This document shows, in pieces, positions 1-5,219 of a stretch of DNA of 5,219 nt (its first letter is position 1; every line of letters begins with the position of its first letter). Below the pieces are notes generated by a model. It was not told the DNA's origin and searched no databases. It worked only from the letters and a program-made list of their open reading frames with translations. A program made the position numbers and the translations under genes. The stretch lies in NCBI GenBank assembly GCA_023253615.1, contig JALRFZ010000074.1, forward strand, positions 1 to 5,219. Direction: 5' to 3'. The stretch comes from Verrucomicrobiales bacterium (GTDB lineage: Bacteria; Verrucomicrobiota; Verrucomicrobiia; Verrucomicrobiales; DEV007).

Positions 1-2053
1 CCTCGAGGACGCGGCCGACAAGGGTGAAGGATTTGGCGAGCGCCCCGAGGATGCGGTGGTTGGCGGGATTGGCCTGCTGCATTTCATTCAGCTTCACGCC
101 GACGGACATGGCGGCGTCGCCGGCGGCATCGAGACGGTCCATCGCGAACTCGCACTCGACGATGGCGAGGGAGTTTTCGTGGATGTGCAGGGCGGCCTCG
201 TTCGCGAGCGAGGGCTCGCGGGTGCGGGCCTCGGCCCAGAAGCGGGACGACTCGGTGAAATAATGCCGCGCCACGGAGTACTGGCCGGAGCGGATCGAGA
301 GGCCGCCGAGGGCGCTTTTCGAAGTGGCGATGTTTTTCACGAACTCGACGTCGGAGGTGGAGGCGTCCTCGAGCAGGGCGGAATACCGGCGCTCGGCCTC
401 TCCGAAGGCGGCGAGGGATTTCCCGAATTCGCCCATCTCGCGGTAGATCTGCCCGAGATAAAAGAGCGCGTTGGCCGTGGAGACGATGAAATCGGGTGCG
501 TCGCCATAGGCCTCGACGAGGCGCTCGTAGTGTTTGCGACCCTCGAGGAGGGCCGCGGCGCGGCCCTCGCGGAACTCCGGCACGTCGGTGTCGCGGTTCT
601 CGAGCACGAGGCGGAAAAAGCGGTCGCCGTTGTCCTGGGTCTGACGCAGGATCTGGCGGGCGAGCTTGGTCTGGCCGAGGAGATTGTTCTGGGAACCCTC
701 GAGATCATTGAGGACGGACTCGAGTTCCTCCTTTTTCTCCTTCTCCCGGTTGAGGTCGCGTCGGAAGGCATTGGCCTGGCGGTTCACCTTGGCCTGGAGT
801 TCGGCCTGGAATTCGGCGGCCTCGGCGGCGACCTGCTTTTTCGCCTCACGCGCGTCGAGGTAGTAGAAAAGGGAGAAAAAGCTCAAGGGCAGAATGGCGA
901 CGAGCGCGGCGATGGCGACGACCTGCCACCGGAGCACGGCGCTGGCGCGCAGGGCCTCGAGAAACGCACCGGGAGTGCGTGCCGGAGCGCGCCCGGTCCC
1001 GAAATCGTTGCCGTCACAGAGGAGGAGGTCCGGCTCGATGATCTCCGGGTAGGCCGGCTTTGCGGGGATTGCGGGAGCCGGGGCCGGCTCGGCGGCGGTG
1101 ATGGGATCCGATGATCCGGGGGCGGCCTCCGCCGGAGTCCCCACGGACGCGATCGCCGCCGCCACCTCCGACATTTGCGAAGGACGACGGGCCGGGTCGT
1201 ATTGCAGGCAGGAGGCGATGACGCGCCGGACCGCTTCCTCCCGCGGTCCCGAGGCCGCCGTCGGCCATTCGACGTCGCTTTCCGCCGCGAGATGTTCGAT
1301 GAAGGCTTCGGTCGTGCCGGAAAGTTCTCCAAAAGTGATCGCCGGAGTGGATTCGAGCCATCCGGGGTGCTCGACGGCATGGCGGCGGAGACGGTCGAGC
1401 CTCGGGAGGTGTCCGGTCAGAATCTCGAAGGCGACGACCCCGAAGGCATAGATGTCCCATTCTTTCCCGCGCCCCCCGTTGAAGTCGCCGGTGGCGAGTT
1501 GCTCGGGTGCCGCATAGAAGAGCGGCTCGCCGGCCTCGAGAAACTGCAGCCCGCCCAGGAAAGCCTCGCCGAATCCGGAGAGATGCACGCTCTGCCCTCC
1601 GCCCGCTTTTCCGGCAAGGTAGATGATCGATGGACGCACGCCGCCGTGGAACGAGCCCGTGGCATGCAGTCCGTCGAGGGCGGCGGCCAATTCGGCGATC
1701 ACATCGAGCCCCTGCTCCCGGGTGAGGGCGGAGCCGAGCCGCGCGATCGAGCTGACCTGCCAGGCCTCTCCCTCGCCGCCTTTCCATCCGAAGAAAGGGG
1801 TGGCACAGGCCGCGAGGGTGCGGGGTCCCTGCAGGACGTAATCGTGGATTCCCGCCACTCCGGGGATCTTCGTCGCGGGATCCGAAAAGGTCTTCAGGTA
1901 GGGCAGCAGGAAGCGATCACTCGTGCCTTCCGCCTTGTAGACGCGGATCTGCCGTCGTTTCCCGCTCTGGTGAAGGGCCACGAAAGACCATCCGAAGGGA
2001 TCTTCGCCAAGAAGCCCCTCGTAGCGGTATCCGGGTAGTTCGGGAAACGGCAT
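1..2053 (-). CDS. Membrane-anchored Ser/Thr pseudokinase with coiled coil and TPR-like repeats (3' end beyond window)
   Basis: The frame is open from the ATG at 2053 to the window edge, giving 684 residues without a stop; the C-terminus is missing. Residues about 8-302 follow the bacterial Hanks-type kinase fold: a G-loop remnant (LGEDPFG, 15-21), APE (182-184), DIYAFGVVAFEILTG (200-214) and PARRPS (287-292). The catalytic signatures are lost: HRDLKPxN reads HGGVRPSI (136-143), DFG reads GFG (160-162), and the VAIK lysine is probably Arg37, although nearby Lys40 cannot be fully excluded. A Pro/Ala linker (306-335), one transmembrane helix (about 376-398), a charged coiled coil (about 400-470) and TPR-like repeats (about 529-557 and 576-604, with LGxxYxxxG and A..F..A spacing) follow. 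The layout predicts a cytoplasmic pseudokinase and an extracytoplasmic TPR region, so a sensing or scaffolding role is inferred. A weak GAGA lies about 8 nt before the ATG. The gene follows the small gene at 2117-2413 with 63 bp between and may be cotranscribed with it. Confidence 0.88.
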   Translation of the reverse strand, partial: MPFPELPGYRYEGLLGEDPFGWSFVALHQSGKRRQIRVYKAEGTSDRFLLPYLKTFSDPATKIPGVAGIHDYVLQGPRTLAACATPFFGWKGGEGEAWQVSSIARLGSALTREQGLDVIAELAAALDGLHATGSFHGGVRPSIIYLAGKAGGGQSVHLSGFGEAFLGGLQFLEAGEPLFYAAPEQLATGDFNGGRGKEWDIYAFGVVAFEILTGHLPRLDRLRRHAVEHPGWLESTPAITFGELSGTTEAFIEHLAAESDVEWPTAASGPREEAVRRVIASCLQYDPARRPSQMSEVAAAIASVGTPAEAAPGSSDPITAAEPAPAPAIPAKPAYPEIIEPDLLLCDGNDFGTGRAPARTPGAFLEALRASAVLRWQVVAIAALVAILPLSFFSLFYYLDAREAKKQVAAEAAEFQAELQAKVNRQANAFRRDLNREKEKKEELESVLNDLEGSQNNLLGQTKLARQILRQTQDNGDRFFRLVLENRDTDVPEFREGRAAALLEGRKHYERLVEAYGDAPDFIVSTANALFYLGQIYREMGEFGKSLAAFGEAERRYSALLEDASTSDVEFVKNIATSKSALGGLSIRSGQYSVARHYFTESSRFWAEARTREPSLANEAALHIHENSLAIVECEFAMDRLDAAGDAAMSVGVKLNEMQQANPANHRILGALAKSFTLVGRVLE

Positions 2054-2116
2054 CTGCTGATCTCTATACGGTCAGGGGAAAAAATCCTTAAGGCAAATCC
2101 AAGGGAAAAACCGCGC
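2054..2116 (-). other. Short intergenic gap between the small gene and the pseudokinase gene
   Basis: These 63 bp are more A/T-rich than the flanking genes. On the plus strand they carry two copies of GGGAAAAA and a CCTTAAGG palindrome (2086-2093). I see no GC-rich hairpin followed by a T-run, so no intrinsic terminator is supported and read-through from the small gene is plausible. A GTATAG on the minus strand, about 12 nt before the ATG, could be a -10 element, but no -35 element is found at a normal distance. Confidence 0.4.
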
Positions 2117-2413
2117 TCATCCCGGCAGGAGGGCGCGCACGATCCGCTCCCACTCGCCGTCGATCTCCCCACGGCGGATCGGGGGCTGGTCCGCCCGGTG
2201 ATACCAGTAGCCGGAATTCCCGAGATCGCCCTCGATGGCATGGAGCAGACCATGGATCCACGACCCGGTCGCCGACGGGATGTCCTGGGCGATGTCGTGG
2301 GCCTTCTCCCAATGCCCCGCGCGGGTGTGCCAGAGCGCCTCCAACTCCCGCGAGAGGCCGGATGGGGGCGAGCCGCCGGGCTGGATCGAGGCGAGAAACG
2401 TGTCGAAGGTCAT
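2117..2413 (-). CDS. Small conserved-looking helical protein of unknown function (98 aa)
   Basis: The ATG at 2413 begins MTFDTFLASI and the protein ends RALLPG before TGA (2117-2119). I do not know a named function. Two TPR-like half-units are visible: LWHTRAGHWEKAHDIAQD (27-44) and a segment with SWIHGLLH (51-58), EGDLGN (61-66) and YWYHRA (69-74). The dense Trp/His/Tyr pattern reminds me of a small uncharacterised family found across several bacterial phyla, but this is from memory and unverified. There is no signal peptide or membrane segment, so it should be cytoplasmic. An in-frame TTG at 2449 would add 12 residues, but it lies inside a strong hairpin and has no ribosome binding site, so I prefer the ATG. 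The gene is divergent from the permease operon and upstream of the pseudokinase gene on the same strand. Confidence 0.75.
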   Translation of the reverse strand: MTFDTFLASIQPGGSPPSGLSRELEALWHTRAGHWEKAHDIAQDIPSATGSWIHGLLHAIEGDLGNSGYWYHRADQPPIRRGEIDGEWERIVRALLPG

Positions 2414-2417
2414 CGGC

Positions 2418-2432
2418 GGAATCTTAGATTCC
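2418..2432. repeat. Perfect 6-bp inverted repeat next to the minus-strand start codon
   Basis: GGAATC and GATTCC are separated by TTA. The element lies 4 bp upstream of the ATG of the small gene and overlaps its candidate -10 hexamer. It could be a small operator, or an RNA hairpin that hides the distant AAGGA on the minus strand. It is short enough that chance is possible. Confidence 0.4.
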
Positions 2433-2449
2433 TTAATGAATTCCGGCAA
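2421..2449 (-). promoter_or_regulatory. Candidate sigma-70-like promoter for the minus-strand genes
   Basis: Read on the minus strand, TTGCCG (2449-2444) and TAAGAT (2426-2421) are separated by exactly 17 nt, and each matches the consensus hexamer at 4 of 6 bases. Only 7 nt separate the -10 element from the ATG at 2413, so transcription would begin at or very near the start codon and give a leaderless message. This fits the absence of a correctly spaced Shine-Dalgarno. It is an inference from two imperfect hexamers. Confidence 0.33.
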
Positions 2450-2472
2450 GGAGGCATTTTTGCCGCCTTGCC
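2445..2472. repeat. Strong interrupted hairpin in the divergent intergenic region
   Basis: Outer arms GGCAAGG (2445-2451) and CCTTGCC (2466-2472) pair over 7 bp. After one A/G mismatch, inner arms GGCA (2453-2456) and TGCC (2461-2464) pair over 4 bp around a TTTT loop. On the plus strand there is no T-run after it, so it is not a classical terminator for an upstream plus-strand gene, and no such gene exists here. It could be an operator or a 5'-leader structure of the permease transcript. It also overlaps the candidate -35 element of the minus-strand promoter. Confidence 0.55.
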
Positions 2473-2504
2473 CCTTCTCTCACGTGGACGCGGGCGGGAA
2501 AAAA

Positions 2505-2522
2505 CGCACAAGCGCTTGTGCG
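2505..2522. promoter_or_regulatory. 18-bp perfect palindrome, probable operator of a LacI/GalR-type regulator
   Basis: The sequence CGCACAAGCGCTTGTGCG is its own reverse complement over all 18 positions and breaks at the flanking bases 2504 and 2523. The AAGCGCTT core with a central CG is characteristic of operators bound by LacI/GalR-family repressors. It sits 40 bp before the permease ATG at 2563, a suitable place to block transcription of that operon. It also covers the in-frame GTG at 2518, which argues against that codon as the true start. No regulator gene is visible in the window. Confidence 0.6.
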
Positions 2523-2562
2523 AAGGCGGCGCATCGTGGAAACTTCCCGACTCCGATCCCGC

Positions 2563-3852
2563 ATGGCCGCCTACTTCATCCGACGACTGCTCCTCATCCC
2601 CCCGACCCTCATCGGGATGACGCTGGCGGTCTTCGCGCTGATCCAGTTCACCCCCGGAGGCCGTCTCGAAATGGCCCTGATGGAGGCGCGCATGAAGGAG
2701 GGCGGGCGCTCCACCAACCTGCAATCCTCCGGCCTCACCCCGGGCCAGATCCTGAAGCTGGAGGAGCAGTTCGGTCACGACAAACCCTTCCACATCGCCT
2801 ACCTCTCCTGGCTCGGCGCGGTGCCGCGCGAGACGAACCGGTCCCGTGCCGAATTCGCCCCCGACGCCACCGAGACCGAAGTGAAGATCCCCGGCACGGC
2901 CGATGTCGTGACCGTGAAGCGGCTCCCCGATGACAAGGCCGCGATCGTCGCGAAAGAAGGCTTCGATGCCGGATCGTGGCGTGCCCGTATCGTCACGCCG
3001 GAGGAGCAACTGCGGCGCTGGCAGAAACGCAACCCGGGGCAGGAACTCGACGCGCCCCAGCCTTGGCTGGCGATCCTTTACCAGCCGAAATTCAGCGGCC
3101 TGCTCCAGGGAAATCTCGGCGACTCGACCCGCTACTCCGAGCCGGTCTGGGAAATGATGAAACGGCGCTTCCCCATCTCGATCTTCTTCGGCGTCGTCTC
3201 GCTCCTCCTGACCTACCTCGTCTGCATCCCGCTCGGGGTGCTGAAGGCGATCAAACACCGCACCCTGCTCGACAACGTGACCTCGATCGTGATTTTCACC
3301 GGCTACGCCATCCCTGGTTTCGTCCTCGGGGTCTTCCTCGTCGTCGTCTTCGCAGCCCGGCTCGGCTGGTTTCCGCTGGAGGGATTCGTCAGCGCGAATT
3401 TCGCCGACCTCTCCTTCTGGGGCAAGGCGAAGGATCTCGCCCACCATGCCTTCCTCCCGCTCATTTGCTACATGGTCGGCAGTTTCGCGAGCCTGACGAT
3501 GCTGGTGAAAAACAATCTCATGGACCAGCTCGCCGCCGACTACGTGCGCACCGCCGTGGCGAAAGGGCTCGACTTCAAGCGCGCCGTCTTCGGGCACGCC
3601 CTGCGCAACGCCTTCATCCCCGTGGCCGCGACGATGGGCCAGGCCCTCACCCTCGTCGTGGGGGGCAGCTTCCTCATCGAGCGCATCTTCGACATAGACG
3701 GCTTCGGTCTGATGGGATTCAACGCCCTCCTCGAGCGTGACTCGGCCATCATCATGGGCACGGTCACGATCGGCGGACTGCTCCTCATGCTCGGCAACGT
3801 GCTCTCCGATCTCATCACCGCGCGGCTCGATCCCCGCATCCGCTTCGAATGA
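2563..3852 (+). CDS. yejB: YejB-like ABC transporter permease with enlarged periplasmic loop (429 aa)
   Basis: This is an inner-membrane permease of the peptide/microcin C importer class (YejABEF; binding_protein_dependent transport family). The start MAAYFIRRLLLIPPTL aligns directly with the E. coli YejB start, which favours the ATG at 2563 over the in-frame GTG at 2518. No Shine-Dalgarno precedes either codon. The first helix spans about 5-28, followed by TPGG; GFGHDKP-type sequence (QFGHDKPFH, 69-77) matches the conserved FDKP segment. Core helices resume at about 206. The EAA loop lies at about 326-349 (DYVRTAVAKG, then HALRN), and the C-terminus LDPRIRFE matches YejB. Compared with the roughly 364-residue E. 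coli protein, about 80 extra residues lie at about 88-167, between the FDKP segment and the conserved GNLGDS, in the periplasmic loop. The stop overlaps the next gene by ATGA, implying translational coupling. The substrate is inferred to be peptide-like and is unproven. Confidence 0.92.
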   Translation: MAAYFIRRLLLIPPTLIGMTLAVFALIQFTPGGRLEMALMEARMKEGGRSTNLQSSGLTPGQILKLEEQFGHDKPFHIAYLSWLGAVPRETNRSRAEFAPDATETEVKIPGTADVVTVKRLPDDKAAIVAKEGFDAGSWRARIVTPEEQLRRWQKRNPGQELDAPQPWLAILYQPKFSGLLQGNLGDSTRYSEPVWEMMKRRFPISIFFGVVSLLLTYLVCIPLGVLKAIKHRTLLDNVTSIVIFTGYAIPGFVLGVFLVVVFAARLGWFPLEGFVSANFADLSFWGKAKDLAHHAFLPLICYMVGSFASLTMLVKNNLMDQLAADYVRTAVAKGLDFKRAVFGHALRNAFIPVAATMGQALTLVVGGSFLIERIFDIDGFGLMGFNALLERDSAIIMGTVTIGGLLLMLGNVLSDLITARLDPRIRFE

Positions 3853-5219
3853 TCCGCCGCCTCGCCATCGTCAGCCTCCTCGTCGGCGCGCTCTCCCTCC
3901 TCGGGGAATGGCTCGGACTCGACCTGCCCTCGATCTCGTGGTTCTTCGGGATGGGGCCGGTCTTCGGCTGGGCCGCCTCCCTGATCCTCCTCCTCGTCGG
4001 GATCGCCGCCCTTCTCCTCCTGCCCGCGCAGATCCACTGGACTCCCGTGACCCTGCAACGATTCCGCCGTTTCCGCTCGATCCGGCGCGGCTGGTGGTCG
4101 CTGCTGCTGCTGGGCGGACTCGTCTTCCTCGCCCTGCTCGACCAGGCCCTCGTCGGAAAACGCGCCCTCGTCGTGAAACAAGGCGACTCGTGGTATTTCC
4201 CCGCCTTCGTGAAGCAACGCTATCCCGAGAAAACCTTCTCCGGCGAAGGAGAAGCGGAGACGGATTATCGTCAACTGAAGGAACGCTTCGCCCGGGAGGA
4301 CCAGGGCGATCTCGTGCTGATGCCGCCGGTGCCGTGGGATCCCGTGCTCGATTCCGACGACCGCCAGACCGTCGCCCTCGAAATGCGCGACGGCCTCCTT
4401 TACCGCCCCGGCGAGGATCGCCCCTACTCCGGCCGCGCCCTGAGGTATTACACCGGAAATCCCGCCGCGAAACACACCGACGCCCGCGTCCGGAGAGGAT
4501 TGCCCGACGGAGAATGGCTCGGCTACGCTCCCTCCGGCGGCCTCGCCGTGCGCGCCTCCTACCGGGCGGGTGAAAAGGTGCGCGAGGAGTTCACGGGCGA
4601 AATGAAGCCGGAGGAATTCGCCGCCGCCGCGACGACGGATTGGATCGTCGTCATTTATCCCGCGATCCCCCCGATGTGGAAGGCGGGCCATTACCTCGGC
4701 ACGGACAGCCGCGGATGGGACGTCCTCGCACAGATGTACGGAGGCTGGCAACTGAACCTGAAGGCGATCCTCCTCTACCTCACCCTCACCTACGGGGTCG
4801 GCGTCCTCATCGGCACGCTCATGGGATTCTGGGGCGGATGGTTCGACCTGCTTTTCCAGCGCATCATCGAGATCCTCGAGAACCTGCCCTTCCTCTACAT
4901 CGTCATGATCGTCGTCGGTGTCGTCGGCGTCGCGAACATGAATCTGCCCCTCCTCCTCGGGGTGATCTGCGTGTTCTCCTGGACCGGCCTCACCTACTCG
5001 ATGCGGGCACTCGCCTACAAGGAGAAGGAGCGCGATTACATCGCCGCCGCCCGTCTCCAGGGAGCCGGCACCTTCCGCATCATCACCCGCTACCTCGTGC
5101 CGAACGTCCTCGCGACCCTCGTCACGATCATCCCCTTCAGCGTCGTCGGCATCATCACCTCGCTGACCGCCCTCGCCTTCGTCGGTTTCGGCCTGCCCGA
5201 GACCTACGCGCAATGGGGC
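3849..5219 (+). CDS. yejE: YejE-like ABC transporter permease with MORN/YwqK-like periplasmic insertion (partial, 457 aa visible)
   Basis: The frame is open from the ATG at 3849 (ATGA overlap with the previous gene) to the window end. Residues 71-150 resemble E. coli YejE: RRGWWSL, a helix at about 81-101, then DSWYFP (113-118) and ETDYRQ (137-142). The permease core starts at HYLGTDSRGWDVL (281-293) and has the EAA loop at about 396-419 (DYIAAARLQGAG ending LVPN) and FVGFGLP (444-450). There are two departures. An N-terminal extension of about 65 residues carries two additional transmembrane helices (about 4-23 and 38-60). About 100 residues (about 170-270) are inserted in the periplasmic loop and include a YwqK/MORN-2-like part (about 178-244: GLLYRPGEDRPYSG, then LPDGEWLGY and YRAGEK). 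Roughly the last 70 residues are outside the window. It should pair with the YejB-like subunit as a heterodimeric channel driven by an ATPase encoded elsewhere, probably immediately downstream. Confidence 0.92.
   Translation, partial: MIRRLAIVSLLVGALSLLGEWLGLDLPSISWFFGMGPVFGWAASLILLLVGIAALLLLPAQIHWTPVTLQRFRRFRSIRRGWWSLLLLGGLVFLALLDQALVGKRALVVKQGDSWYFPAFVKQRYPEKTFSGEGEAETDYRQLKERFAREDQGDLVLMPPVPWDPVLDSDDRQTVALEMRDGLLYRPGEDRPYSGRALRYYTGNPAAKHTDARVRRGLPDGEWLGYAPSGGLAVRASYRAGEKVREEFTGEMKPEEFAAAATTDWIVVIYPAIPPMWKAGHYLGTDSRGWDVLAQMYGGWQLNLKAILLYLTLTYGVGVLIGTLMGFWGGWFDLLFQRIIEILENLPFLYIVMIVVGVVGVANMNLPLLLGVICVFSWTGLTYSMRALAYKEKERDYIAAARLQGAGTFRIITRYLVPNVLATLVTIIPFSVVGIITSLTALAFVGFGLPETYAQWG

Noticed and set aside
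56..1114. Plus-strand open frame of 352 codons
   Set aside because: It is antisense to the pseudokinase gene; its translation is low-complexity G/E/L-rich with no recognisable domain, whereas the minus strand gives a coherent coiled coil and TPRs.
1014..1787. Minus-strand open frame of 257 codons
   Set aside because: It lies in another frame of the pseudokinase gene and its product is Arg/Gly-rich without domain features.
1175..2038. Plus-strand open frame of 287 codons
   Set aside because: It is antisense to the kinase-fold region, which has clear APE, DIYAFG and RRP motifs on the minus strand; the frame is open because of GC bias at codon positions.
2054..2116. T-runs on the minus strand after the small gene as an intrinsic terminator
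   Set aside because: No stable GC-rich stem precedes either T-run; only the 8-bp CCTTAAGG palindrome is present.
1894..2253. Minus-strand open frame of 119 codons bridging the small gene and the pseudokinase gene
   Set aside because: It is out of frame with both genes and has an Arg/Ser/Pro-rich shadow composition.
2518..2562. GTG start adding 15 residues to the YejB-like protein
   Set aside because: The added residues are Arg-rich and unlike YejB, the GTG lies inside the 18-bp palindrome, and MAAYFIRRLLL aligns with the E. coli YejB N-terminus.
2410..3597. Minus-strand open frame of 395 codons
   Set aside because: It is antisense to the YejB-like gene and acid/Arg/Gly-rich, typical of a high-GC shadow frame.
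3540..5213. Minus-strand open frame of 557 codons, the longest in the window with both ends defined
   Set aside because: It is opposite the YejB/YejE genes; the translation is a low-complexity D/E/G run, while the plus strand shows EAA loops and transmembrane helices matching a known family.

Overview
The window is GC-rich DNA holding four protein genes in two divergent blocks. A low-Shine-Dalgarno style, a membrane kinase-like protein with TPRs, and a YejB/YejE-type permease pair with enlarged loops suggest a member of the Verrucomicrobiota/PVC group. That assignment is inferred from general style and not from any marker gene, so it is tentative.

Left block, minus strand. A 98-residue conserved-looking small helical protein (2413 down to 2117) is followed after 63 bp by a long membrane protein (from 2053 leftward, running off the window; 684 residues visible). 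The long protein has an N-terminal Ser/Thr-kinase fold in which the three classical catalytic signatures are degraded (HRD to HGG, DFG to GFG, and probably Arg or Tyr at the VAIK lysine). The structural motifs APE, DIYAFG and RRP are kept. It then has a Pro/Ala linker, one transmembrane helix, a charged coiled coil and TPR-like repeats. It is best read as a membrane-anchored pseudokinase sensor or scaffold.

Centre (about 2414-2562). The divergent regulatory region contains an inverted repeat next to the minus-strand start, a strong interrupted hairpin, and an 18-bp perfect palindrome with an AAGCGCTT core resembling operators of LacI/GalR-family repressors.

Right block, plus strand. Two ABC-transporter permease genes overlap by 4 bp (ATGA). 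They are clearly related to YejB and YejE of the peptide / microcin C importer YejABEF. Both differ from the Escherichia coli proteins by large insertions in the periplasmic loop after the first core helix: about 80 residues in the YejB-like protein and about 100 in the YejE-like protein. The YejE insertion contains a YwqK/MORN-2-like repeat segment, and the YejE-like protein also has two additional N-terminal transmembrane helices. The second gene is cut by the window end, and its ATPase (yejF-like) would be expected just downstream. The paired loop expansion, together with a putative sugar-type repressor operator, is the most unusual feature of the window. The pseudokinase is the second.
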